A DNA stretch of 32,680 bases from Cryptococcus deneoformans JEC21 (taxonomy: Eukaryota; Basidiomycota; Tremellomycetes; Tremellales; Cryptococcaceae). A program made the position numbers and the translations under genes. Shown piece after piece: positions 23,589-32,680 of this stretch. The stretch's first letter is position 1. Each line of letters begins with the position of its first letter. The DNA lies in assembly GCF_000091045.1 (NCBI RefSeq), contig NC_006691.1, positions 736,121 through 768,800 of the forward strand, in the 5' to 3' direction. The notes under the pieces were generated by a model. That model did no database searches. It saw only the letters and a list, made by a program, of their open reading frames with translations, and was not told where the DNA came from.

Positions 23589-26452
23589 ATGTCCTGCACG
23601 CACCTCCAGCCATCCCTCCATTCCCTCAAACCACCCTCCCCCTCCCAGCAAGTACACCGGTGAGTGTACTCCATCCCCACGCAGCCATCCCCTGACAACC
23701 GCCAAACCAACAGCGAAGAGTGCACCCTCTGCTTCGACGGACAGGTGAGCGCCACGCACCCCAAACGCTGTATTCTGACTCGTCAACTCACAAACAAGCA
23801 CAGGATGACCCGCGAGGTGTCGTCGTATGTCTTTCTTGCTTCAATGGCGCCTGTCTTTCTCCAGATAGGCAGCATGCGCACCTCCATTACCAGAGAACAG
23901 GCCACCCTTTGGGTATGGTTATCAAGCGGTCCAGGAAAGAGATTCGTAAAAGAGTACGGTTCTTTAATTTTTTTTTTAAATACGGGACCATGACTAACAA
24001 TGGGTTTAGGACTCGAGTGAGCCGCCTATGAAGAAACTCGCCATTTCCGCTCCCAAAGACGAGGAAATATGGGATTACCACACCGCCTTTGTGTGCTTGG
24101 CCTGCTCGTCTGCAGGTCAAGAAATCACGGCGCAAGAACCCAAGTTGGAGGAGATGAAAACGGGGATCATGACCGCGCTTTCCTCTGCCCAGCAGTCTGA
24201 GATCAAGGCATGGGAAGAAGAGATTCTTCCTTGTGAACATACTTTGACTCTGCAGCAAGAGTCTGTTGTTGTCCCTGGAAATGGCAAGTTTTTTATTTAT
24301 TTTTAGAAGCCATGTGGAACGTGGGGGCTAATATCTTTTACAGTCCCATCGCAATGTTCGTCCTGCGACCTGACTTGCAACTTGTGGCTATGTCTCACCT
24401 GCGGTCTTGCCAATTGCGGACGACAACAATTCGGCGGTATCGGGGGTAACGGCCATGCATTGAAACATTTTCATGAGACGGGGCACATGTTGGGCGTCAA
24501 GCTGGGTACCATCACCCCGGAAGGAACTGCTGGTAAAGGCTTTCTTCCCTCGTTTTGACTCAACGTACGCTAAGCAAGAAAAAATAGACATTTACTGCTA
24601 CGCCTGTGACGATGCCAAGATCGACCCCGAATTGGCCACTCACCTTTCAACATTCGGCATCGAAGTGATGAGTCAGACCAAGACTGAAAAGTCCATGACT
24701 GAACTCCAGCTCGAACACAACTTGAAATTCGATTTTTCCATGGTTGGCGATGACGGTAAAGAACTCGAACCTGTCTTTGGCAAAGGTCTCACCGGCTTGA
24801 GAAACTTGGGAAACAGCTGTTACATGGCCTCTGTCCTCCAAACCCTCTTCTCCCTCCCCGCTTTCCGATCAAGGTATACCACACCCGAAGCGTTCAACCA
24901 CTTTCAAACCTGTCCCAACCTTCTTCCCGCTTCCTGTATCGAATGTCAAATGCTCAAGCTCGGCGATGGTTTGCTGTCCGGCAGATACTCTCATGTGGCA
25001 AGGCTACCCCCGCCCACCACCCATTTCGAAGAACAAGAAGCTCCCAAATTCCAACAAGGAATCAAGCCGACACAGTTTAAAGCACTTATCGGTAGAGGCC
25101 ACGAAGAGTTTTCGACTATGCGCCAACAAGATTCGGAAGAGTTTTTACAGCATCTTTTGACCCGGTTAAGAGACGAAGCGAAGCGTCAAGGTAGGGACGA
25201 GGCCGCCGAGCCGACTGAGATTCTCAAGTTTGCAATGGAGCAGAGGTTGCAGTGTGGCAAATGCAAGCGTGTCGGTCTCCAGGTGGAAGGTGTAGACTTG
25301 GCGAGTTTGCCTGTTGAGGCAGTGGAGGCGGGGGTGAGTGAAGACGGCAAGAAGCTTTACGAGGGGGTGGAACTTGAAACGTGTTTAGAGCAATTATGTG
25401 CAGAGGAAGCAGTGGCCGAGTACCAATGTGATCATTGCAAGGAGAAGACGACGGCGTACAAGTAAGTTTAAAAAATAGCTATTAAAAAAAAAATCTCAGA
25501 GGGCCTTTGACGAGGGCTGACAATCCCATAGATCGACCAAATTCAAGACATTCCCAGACTTGTTGGTGTTGCACATGAAAAAGTTTCAACTTGTGAATTG
25601 GCTCCCAACCAAGCTCGATATTCCTGTATCTGTCCCCGACATGCTTACTTTGGACCACCTCGTTGCCCATGGACTTCAACCGGGTGAAGAAGAGCTCACA
25701 GTATCGTCATCGTCTCCTTCTCTCCCAGAGTTCAACGCCACGGCCATGGCACAGCTTGAGGCTATGGGGTTCCCCACAGTGAGATGCCAAAAGGCATTAT
25801 TGGCAACTGGCAACAGTGACGCTGAGATTGCTATGGGATGGCTGTTTGAGCATATGGAAGATCCCGGTGAGTTGGTCGTTTATTAGTGCATGGAAGGATT
25901 CGCTCAACAAAAGTACCACTAGACATTGACGCGCCGATTGAGCTCGGGGGTTCAAAAGCCGCCAGCAACGAACCTTCACAAGAACAGATTGGCATGATTG
26001 CCGATATGGGATTCTCACATAACCAAGCTCGCAAAGCGTTGCGCGAAAGCGTAGGTTTTCTTTTTTTTACAAGGTCGTTGCCAAGAGACGGGGCATGGTA
26101 CTGATAGGAATAGGACGGCAACCCCGAGCGGGCCATTGAGTGGTTGTTTAGTAACCCTGGCGATCCAGGAGAAGACGCTGCCCCAGCTGGTAGTGCCGAA
26201 CCTTCCATCGGAGGTTCATCTTCTCTTCCTGCCAAGTACCGACTGAAAGCATTCATTTCGCACAAGGGCCCGTCTGTGCATTCTGGCCACTATGTGGCTA
26301 CTATCCGGCAGCCGCAAGCGGGGATCGAGGGAGAGAGGGAAGAAGAGGGAGAATGGGTGTTGTACAATGATGAAAAGGTCGTGCGAGCTGCGTCTGGCGG
26401 TGGGGAGGAGATGAGGGGGCTCGCGTATTTGTATGTATATGAACGGGTGTAG
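23589..26452 (+). CDS. UBP14: Ubiquitin C-terminal hydrolase Ubp14/USP5 (isopeptidase T)
   Basis: Nine exons (23589-23659, 23714-23744, 23804-23953, 24010-24283, 24344-24532, 24588-25461, 25532-25866, 25923-26050, 26114-26452) give 796 residues. Order of parts: an N-terminal Cys-rich variant finger (ECTLCFDG ... VVCLSCFNGACL ... HLHYQRTGHPLG), the ZnF-UBP finger (CSSCDLTCNLWLCLTCGLAN ... HALKHFHETGH) that grips the free ubiquitin tail, and the Cys box GLRNLGNSCYMASVLQ (Cys316). A zinc-like pair (CGKCK ... CDHCK) sits in the fingers region, two UBA domains (about 600-640 and 660-700) follow, and the His box HSGHYVAT (His743) is followed by NDEKV. The enzyme disassembles free polyubiquitin chains and restores monomeric ubiquitin for the proteasome system. 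One intron (24284-24343) is GC-AG. Confidence 0.95.
24284..24343 (+). other. GC-AG intron in UBP14
   Basis: The exon ends GGAAATG and the intron begins GCAAGT, ending TTTTACAG after a GCTAAT branch-like site. Only this donor joins PGN to VPSQCSSCDLTC in frame; the GT two codons on gives the wrong phase. Confidence 0.85.
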
Positions 26453-26616
26453 AAGTCGGTATGAATAGATGTATTTATTTTGCTGCTGCTCGCAGTCCGT
26501 GTCGGAGCGTCATCGCCTCTTCGCCGTTCGTTCTTTTTCGGGTGTCGGCCCATTTCCTCTTTCGTCTTTCGCTGTTTCCCTTTTTTGTTCACATTCGCAT
26601 TCCCATTCTCATCTGC

Positions 26617-28181
26617 ATGCCCGGCATGCCTCCGGCTGCCCCGTCGTCCCCCACTGCCTCGGCAAAGCACAAATCCTCCTACGCCGCAGCGGCCACCACT
26701 TCGGCAACATCCACCGGCCCGGTCTTGTCGTATCATGCCCATCCTCTCAACCCCCGTTCCTCCATCACCATCTCCAGGGAAGGCTCACCCTCCCCCCGCA
26801 CCTCCACGTCCGCTCTCCATAGACCCACATTTGTGCACGCCACAACGTCGTATGCCGTAGCGGCTGCTGCGGGCTCATCAGCGGCGGGCTCGTCGAGCGC
26901 CAGCGGCCATGGGAGCAGGGGCGAAAGTCGAGGAGGGAGCGCCAAACCCTACAATGAGGATGAAGGGTACCGCAAAGAGGTGTCAGCCTACTATCCGCCC
27001 GAATTCCCCCATTCCCACGGGCCATATCCTTACCCCCACCACCAGTACACCCCTTTTTCGCAGCCAGATAGACTAGATGCTGAAACGAGCGTTCTGGATC
27101 GTCTGAGAACGGCCGTCAAAAAGATGTTTGGAGGAAATGACAACAGGGAGAGCAAGCTGGCCTGTTTACAATGTAGCAATAGCGAAGAAGGCGGGGAGCT
27201 GGGCAGGGCAATGATGTTCGGCTGGGTCATCACGACGGTCGGGTTCTTCCTGGCCATTGCTTTCTGGAGAGGAGAGTTGTTTCGGGGTAAGCTCGATACA
27301 AGAAAGCAAACAGTGCATTGCATGGCGCTGACCCTACTGGCATAGCACTTGACAAGCTGTCGCATTATCTGGCAGAGCAGGGGATATACGGACACTTGAC
27401 ATTCTACGTTCTCATCTTCATCACGACCATACCGCCCCTGCCGCTGTACTCAACATTCATCATCTTGTCAGGGTACACCTTTGGTGTCTGGCAGGGTTTC
27501 GTGGTGTCCTACCTGGCAAGTCTGTCAGGAGCAATCGTAGTATTCTTAGTATCGAGAAAGATGCTTAGAGATACCATCGTCAAGAGGTATGTAGGCCAAG
27601 TCATTTACCCGACGTCACTAACAAATGGTTATAGTCTCGCATCTTCATCTATCTCCATGTCTCTTCTACATATTCTGCCTACTCATCCGCACCTATTGCT
27701 GCTTATCCGTATAGCACCCTACCCTTACAACCTCCTCAACGTCATTCTCGCATCGTCACCCACCCTCACCCTGCAGACCTATGTGGGCTGTACCGCCGTC
27801 TCTCTGTGCAAGCTGGTTCTTCACACATGGATCGGAAGTGGGATACATGACTTGTCTGAGAGCTATGGTCATAGTCAGAGCAAGGGCCAGGAGGGATCCA
27901 AGGAGGGAGATGGGGCGGATGGTCAGTGGCCACAGGATCCCAATGGTGTTACGGGACAGCCGGCTCAAGAAGGCGATACGCAAGCAGCCAAAACATGGAC
28001 CACCTGGGCTGGCATTGTGCTCTGCATCGCCCTCTTCTTCTACCTCATGCACTTTGCAAAGCGGGCCATCAAAAAAGCGCAAGCTGAGCAGGCGGAAATG
28101 GAAGAGCGGGAGCGTGAGGAACGCGAAGGGTTGACGGCTGTATCTGCTCGGCGAGAGAGCGAGAGAGAGGAAATGGTGTGA
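26617..28181 (+). CDS. TVP38: VTT-domain (SNARE-associated Golgi) membrane protein, Tvp38 family
   Basis: Three exons (26617-27286, 27346-27586, 27635-28181) give 485 residues. A disordered Ser/Ala/Pro/His-rich cytosolic leader fills residues 1-185. The first membrane helix is AMMFGWVITTVGFFLAIAFW. The VTT core follows: YVLIFITTIPPLPLYSTFII, LSGYTFGVWQGFVVSYLASL, SGAIVVFLVSRKMLRD, and LLLLIRIAPYPYNLLNVILA, with the family's SGxxFG and RxxPxPxNLxN patterns. A last helix IVLCIALFFYLMHFAKRAIK precedes a Lys/Glu-rich coiled tail. Relatives (Tvp38, TMEM64, TMEM41B, VMP1, DedA) sit in Golgi or ER membranes, and some scramble phospholipids; activity here is not shown. The ATG at 26617 is chosen because the earlier in-frame ATG (26461) would begin 8 bp after the UBP14 stop. 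Confidence 0.85.
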
Positions 28182-28400
28182 ACGTAGTTGTATCTGTACG
28201 GACAGTGGTTGTGTTTGGTGACTATTGGTGAAGGAATCATGCATGCCGGATAACGGTTTTTTATAAATAAACTCTGTGTCCAGCCAGTGTTTTTATTTTA
28301 TCGCCATCGGGAGATGTTTGATTCGTCGCTCGCTCATCCGCAGTTCCTATATTCTTTTCTCCACAACATCCTTGATGTTTTCTCGCAATAACTCTCCATA

Positions 28401-30534
28401 ATGTCTATAGTACACCCTGTCCACTCTCCCACATCCACCTCCGGCCAATTGCCTCTCCACCCATATCCGTCTTTCCCCGCCCAGCAACCCTACAGCTCAC
28501 TTCCGCCATCGTCTCCTATGAATCCACCAGACCCACAGCTCTCCCCCACAGCCTCGACTTCCCGCCTGTCTCCTGGAAAAGGCCAATCCAGATCAGCTCC
28601 TGTCAGCCCGGGCGGAAGACTGGCTCTGTATGGAATCGCCCCGCTTTCGAGCATATCGCCCATACACCTCGCGCAGCAGCCAGAGAATATGCGCCAGTGG
28701 GCATCGTCAAGTACCCATTCCCCACCTCTCGACTCGGCAAGTTTTCGCGAAACAGACAGCTCTCATACTGCCACTGGGGCCAATGGCAATGGCTCCAAAC
28801 AAAAACCCCGTCCACGTCGCCTTGCTCATCTTCGACGCTCATCCATCCCTTCCTCCTCCGCAACTGGCAGCGCGAATATAGGCGAGACTAGCAGCGGAGG
28901 ATATCTCTCGGAAGAAGGTTTCGACTCGGACGCAACTGTCAGGCCCGCAGGGTCCAAATACAAGCGCTCACTGAGCCAACCAGATCTGACGACGCTTTAT
29001 GAAGGAAGGGCCAAGGGCTTGGAGGCGAAAGAAGGGATGGGCAGGAAGGATGTTAAGGGGTGGGTGGGCGAAGTAGGAAGAGGCCATGTCGCCCCGCCCG
29101 CGGTGCCGCAGCAAATGGGTCATCAGCAGAGACAGCAGGAGAGAAGACGTCCCAGCTTCGGAAGGACAAGGAGTTCAGGGGAGGCGTTTGGCAAACGACC
29201 CGGCGTCTCTGACGATTCTTGGCTACCAGCTGCTCCTTCTCGCTCGCCCCATTCAAGGTCCCAGTCGTCCCTCTATGGCATGCGCAAATCCCCTTCCCCA
29301 CGCTCACAGACTCTATCTATCCCAACAATGTCGCCCATCAATCCTCCCACCGTTCCGCTACCAGATCAGTCGCCAAAAGTACATCGTCACTCGCTCGCTG
29401 TTGTCTCTTCCCTTGAAGGAAACATGTCCAGTGAAGGAGATGATTCCTCCGAGTCGGGAGAAAGCCTAACGTTTGCTCCTAAACGTACAAAATCCTTGCC
29501 ATTAGGCTCTGAGCTTCGCCAGCGCTTGCAGGATCCCCGTCTGTCAATTAGCAAAGGATCGTCTTCTTCCCGCAGCGACGACGGGGGGTTAGGCCTTTTA
29601 TTAGGCTCACCTTCTTCCGTCCCCAACACTACATCAACGTCAGCTGGGTCCTTATCCGGTCTGGAAACGACCCCGAAAACCGTTCCGCAACCCCTTCCCA
29701 ATGAACTGGAACGTATGATCCGCCGCTCCAGCTTACTGTACCTGCGGCTTTTGGCAATCGTGCCCGCCGTTTGGGGCATATGTGTGCTGGCGCAGGCGCT
29801 AGCTACCGGAGGTCTTTGGGTAGACGTTTGGCCTTATGGCGTGGATCTGAGTAAAGAGGCTCTGGAGAGGTTAGTGGCCGGAGGCGTTATGATGGAAGGG
29901 GAATGGATTAGGGTTGACAGGGGTGATATGCTGCTCTGCATCGCATGGGTAAGTATCTTTTACATACTTGCCAGACATAAAACTCGCTCTGACACCAAAT
30001 TAGGCGATTTGTACTGGCCATTTCTGTTTTTGCTTGACTACCGGTCTCACGCATCGATGGCTATCGTACTACTCTCTTCCATCAACCATCACCCGCCTTG
30101 CCTCACTTCAATGCCTTTGTTGGCCTGCGACATACCTGACTCTGTGGGTCCTTGGTGCTAGGAATGCCCGTCCTTTGCTAGCATGGGTCGTCATTGGCGT
30201 GACTACCGGCTGGTCCCGGACAGTTCAGATGTGGGTAACGAGCAATGTCGTACCTGCCGACCTTGTCTCCCCTCTGGTGGCCACCAATCTCATTATCACT
30301 CCTACCGCAAGCAACCCCGGTGTCATGGCTGCTCGCCGAGGCTCAAAGCAGACAACAATGTTACTCGGTCCACCACCTGATCATCTGCGTCAGTGGGAAA
30401 AATTTGTATGGGGGAGAAAATGGGACTGGGACGCGGTCGCGAATGAAGTGGGTTGGAAAGTTGGTGGATTGTTGCTGGTTACGGCGGCGTGGTTGTTCTG
30501 GGGGATTGAGTGTGGGAGCGTGATCAGAGGATAG
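28401..30534 (+). CDS. EOS1: EOS1-like ER membrane protein (N-glycosylation-linked)
   Basis: Two exons (28401-29948, 30004-30534) give 692 residues; yeast Eos1 has about 366. Residues 1-430 are disordered, Ser/Pro-rich and basic, with several RRxS/RxxS sites (RRSSIPSS, KRSLSQPD, KRTKSLP) that look like kinase targets. The conserved part starts at ELERMIRRSSLLYLRLLAIV, with hydrophobic segments AIVPAVWGICVLAQAL, MLLCIAWAICTGHF, CLCWPATYLTLWVLGA, LLAWVVIGVTTGW and VGGLLLVTAAWLFWGI. This pattern matches the fungal EOS1 family as I remember it. In yeast the protein is in the ER, is linked to N-glycosylation and oxidative-stress tolerance, and has no established enzyme activity. The family call rests on memory of the RLLxIVPAxWG core, so confidence is moderate. 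Confidence 0.65.
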
Positions 30535-30772
30535 GTGACTGTTTCAGTTCATGACTAGACGGCATTGACGAATTGTATAATGGTTATCTTGTAACGAGTC
30601 GTATCATACTCTCAACATTAAACCCACCTGCCTCTACATTTGAATCTGTAACTGTATATCTAACATATCATATGCACATGTAGGATTGTGGATTTTTGTG
30701 TGCTGCATTGGGTTATCGATGTTGATAAAAAAGCCTAGTAACCTGCGCTGAACGCCATTCCGCCCAGCTTTC

Positions 30773-31758
30773 TCAGTCAAACTCCTTGACACCTGCATAC
30801 CTTCTTCTCCAATGTAATAGTGGCTCATCCATGTCTCCCATCTTGACTGCCACAACCCTGCATATGAACATCTCACTACCTTCGCCTTCTTGCACCTCAC
30901 CAGGCAAGCAAAGATCTTTCAGCATTACGCTTCCAACGACTTGGCATTGTAAGCTACCTACGCACCCTAAAAGTGCAGGGGGATGAGGAGCTTCGTCAGT
31001 TGACGTAGTAGGACTTTCCTCCCAGGTGTTAGGGAGAGCAAAGATGGAAGAGTGGTCTGTTCGCGGTTGTGAGAGGGCATCGGCGATGGCTTCATTGCAA
31101 GGGGAGAGGAGTGAAATCGTCAGCGGGGTAGGTGGTATAAGAGTCGCCGGGCTGCTCGCTGGTGGTAATTTGGAAGCGGATGAAGATATGATTGGGTCGG
31201 CGGGCGGTGCAAGAGGATTGGGAATTCTTGAAACCAGGGATTGCGCCCATGGAGGGGGATCTTCAGGCATTGGCAACGTCGATAGAGGCCACGGAAGCTC
31301 GCTTTTGGGTGGTAGTCTCAAAGTATTGCTCGCTTGGACTGTCGTTTGAGGCTCGACATGCGCATCTGGTTCCTCTATTGAACCGCCTGTTCTCCAGGGC
31401 CGTAAGCAGTCGGCCATTCGTGATGGCAGTCTCAAAGAAAAGGCGACCAGAGGCCGAGGATGTAATGTCAATGAGGTAAAAGAAGTAAGGGTCGCCCCAT
31501 GGTACTTGGCCAAAGGGGCAAGAGGAGAAGTTGGAGGAACTGAAGCTACAGCTACAGCTACTGGCTGGGAGGATATTAGCATATGTTTGGGGAATACAGA
31601 TGTGTCCGACGCACCTGGGCGACATTGCGCATGACTTGACGCAAGAGGTTGGCAGGGTCCGGAGGATTCGGACTTTCTGGATGATGAAAACGCCTGAGGA
31701 TGGATTGTGCAGGCCTCCGTGGTATTCTGTAGGGGGTGGGTACAGCTATCGGACGCAT
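30773..31758 (-). CDS. Flavin-reductase-like (FMN split-barrel) protein, probably mitochondrial
   Basis: Two exons (31615-31758, 30773-31564) give 311 residues. The N terminus, MRPIAVPTPYRIPRRPAQSI then LRRFHH, is Arg-rich and lacks acidic residues, as in a mitochondrial presequence. Split-barrel marks follow: LLRQVMRNVAQPVAVAVASV, KYHGATLTSFTSLTLHPRPL then VAFSLRLPSRMA (flavin-binding strand-loop), LTISLLSPCNEAIADALSQP, LLGCVGSLQCQVVGSV and a final LLHWRRRYAGVKE. This is the fungal flavin-reductase-like family, predicted to bind FMN. The reaction and electron acceptor are unknown. Odd: about 70-75 Pro/Ser-rich residues separate the SRMA strand from the ISLLS strand, where relatives have a short loop. 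The intron (31565-31614) falls next to a hexanucleotide repeat that encodes VAVAVA. The first ATG in frame is used. Confidence 0.78.
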
Positions 31759-31959
31759 CTGGGCTGTTATTTGACGTTTTGTGTATGGAATATAGCCAAC
31801 AAGTAAACAAAAACGTCGGTATAACACCTCGACGGCTATTCAAACCGGAAACTATATGGTGACATCATCAGAAAATAGCTCGAGATGCTCCTCCACAATA
31901 CCAGCCTCTATCTGTTATCCGTAACACTATCACCTCTCCACCAAACGACACACTCCATA
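31759..31959. promoter_or_regulatory. Divergent promoter of the flavin-reductase-like gene and VPS22
   Basis: These 201 bp separate two divergent start codons. The minus-strand frame of the flavin-reductase-like gene stays open upstream but has no further ATG. No specific site is claimed. Confidence 0.5.
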
Positions 31960-32680
31960 ATGAGAAAAGGTGCAGGAATATCAGGTCTCGCAAGGCACAC
32001 AGCCACAGCATCTTCATACTCCACCCTCTCTTCAAATATCACCGCTTCCCAATTATCTAACCTCGCATCCTCTCTCCAATCCTTCCGCACAGCCCTTATC
32101 AACTTTGCCTCTGCACATCGCGCTGATATCCGCAAAGATCCTGCTTTTCGTCATCAATTCCAGAAGATGTGTTCCGCCATCGGTGTGGATCCATTGGCAG
32201 TCGGACCGGGGGCAGGAGGAGGTGGAAGAGGCTGGTGGAGCGAGGTTCTTGGAATAGGAGAATGGGAATACGAGCTCGCAGTTCAGGTTGTAGACATCTG
32301 TGTATCTACGAGACCTGAGAATGGTGGAATAATTGAGATGGGGGATCTGATTAGGCGGGTGGAAAGGTTACGTTCTGGTGGCATTTCTTCCTTGCGCAGT
32401 ATTCCTTCAAGTAATCAACCATCTACCTACACAAATCCAGAGGATGTTGGTCAAATAACATCTCAAGACATTCTTCGCACACTCAAGCTGCTCCGTCCTT
32501 TAAATGCTGGGTACACATTGCATCGTCCGTCCCCATCGACTACATATATACGAACAATCCCTCGCTCCCTCGACACAGACCAATCGACATTGCTCGCAAT
32601 TGCAGCCACGACCAGAGGGCGATTACGCCCTGCGATTGTTAGGGAGCAGACTGGATGGACCGAAGTTAGAGTGCGAACAG
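31960..32680 (+). CDS. VPS22: ESCRT-II subunit Vps22/SNF8 (right end cut by window)
   Basis: One uninterrupted frame runs from the ATG at 31960 to the window end: 240 residues plus one base, with no stop or intron. It begins MRKGAGISGLARHT (family: MRRGVGxGAIxxK). A helix SQLSNLASSLQSFRTALINF and SAHRADIRKDPAFRHQFQKM follow (human: FASKHKQEIRKNPEFRVQFQDM), then CSAIGVDPLAVG, WWSEVLGIGEWEYELAVQVV, NGGIIEMGDLIRRV and the winged-helix segment ITSQDILRTLKLLRPLNAGY. Human SNF8 is 258 residues, so the missing part should be short. ESCRT-II passes ubiquitinated cargo from ESCRT-I to ESCRT-III on endosomes. Odd: a Gly-rich insertion (AVGPGAGGGGRG) stands where relatives have ASGKG, and a Ser/Asn-rich loop of about 20 residues lies near 155-170. 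Confidence 0.93.
   Translation, partial: MRKGAGISGLARHTATASSYSTLSSNITASQLSNLASSLQSFRTALINFASAHRADIRKDPAFRHQFQKMCSAIGVDPLAVGPGAGGGGRGWWSEVLGIGEWEYELAVQVVDICVSTRPENGGIIEMGDLIRRVERLRSGGISSLRSIPSSNQPSTYTNPEDVGQITSQDILRTLKLLRPLNAGYTLHRPSPSTTYIRTIPRSLDTDQSTLLAIAATTRGRLRPAIVREQTGWTEVRVRT

Noticed and set aside
26461..26616. Longer TVP38 N terminus from the ATG at 26461
   Set aside because: It would start 8 bp after the UBP14 stop and encode a Phe-rich stretch from a CT-rich leader; the ATG at 26617 is more plausible.
30773..31843. Single long open frame for the flavin-reductase-like gene from 31843
   Set aside because: It begins at a non-ATG codon, and its first 90 residues are intron and other-frame sequence; the two-exon model restores the mitochondrial-type leader and NVAQPVAVA motif.

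Overview
This is a stretch of compact fungal nuclear DNA. It almost certainly comes from a basidiomycete yeast of the Cryptococcus/Kwoniella group (Tremellales). The evidence is many short introns (mostly 46-77 nt, about 72 modelled here, 1-15 per gene), CTAAC/CTGAC-like branch sites close to the acceptors, intergenic gaps of 70-500 bp, and orthologues of conserved eukaryotic genes on both strands. No viral, CRISPR, rRNA, tRNA or transposon signal was convincing. Gene models were built by joining exons where splice sites kept the frame and restored a recognisable family. For every complete model except ELP1, the exon lengths sum to a multiple of three.

Layout. 1-188 (-): first exons of a short-chain dehydrogenase cut by the left edge, then 1.3 kb without a clear gene. 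1520-2544 (-): PLP2/PDCL3 phosducin-like protein, divergent from a SET-domain lysine methyltransferase (2743-4682, +). 4820-7140 (-): DHA2-type MFS transporter with 10 introns. 7611-8784 (+): F-box-like protein. 9690-10461 (+): LTO1, the iron-sulfur adaptor. 10894-11875 (-): VPS60/CHMP5 (ESCRT-III), divergent from a SWIM zinc-finger SWS1/ZSWIM7-like gene (12260-13131, +). 13500-15153 (+): BTG/Tob antiproliferative-domain protein with a long disordered tail. 15463-20235 (-): ELP1, interrupted by a 100-N assembly gap. 20308-21042 (+): RIB4 lumazine synthase, only 72 bp from the ELP1 start. 21352-22121 (+): DUF866/CZIB zinc protein. 22249-23374 (-): SNX3/Grd19 PX protein. 23589-26452 (+): UBP14/USP5. 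26617-28181 (+): TVP38-like VTT membrane protein. 28401-30534 (+): EOS1-like ER membrane protein. 30773-31758 (-): flavin-reductase-like protein, probably mitochondrial. 31960-end (+): VPS22/SNF8 (ESCRT-II), cut by the right edge.

The genes are housekeeping genes without an operon-like theme. Loose functional ties exist. VPS60, VPS22, SNX3 and TVP38 act in endosome/Golgi trafficking. UBP14 recycles ubiquitin. ELP1 and LTO1 act in tRNA modification and in ribosome recycling through Rli1. SWS1 belongs to recombination repair. Several pairs share short divergent promoters.

I do not see an obviously new multi-gene system. The most unusual signals are these: a cluster of GC-AG introns, four of 15 in ELP1 plus one in UBP14, all with a GCAAGT donor; a fungal BTG-domain protein with a probable spliced upstream ORF; very small coding exons (6, 9 and 11 nt); tandem repeats at two 3' ends, one containing the stop codon; a GC-rich island with G-runs at the assembly gap; and lineage-type insertions in RIB4, SWS1 and the flavin reductase.
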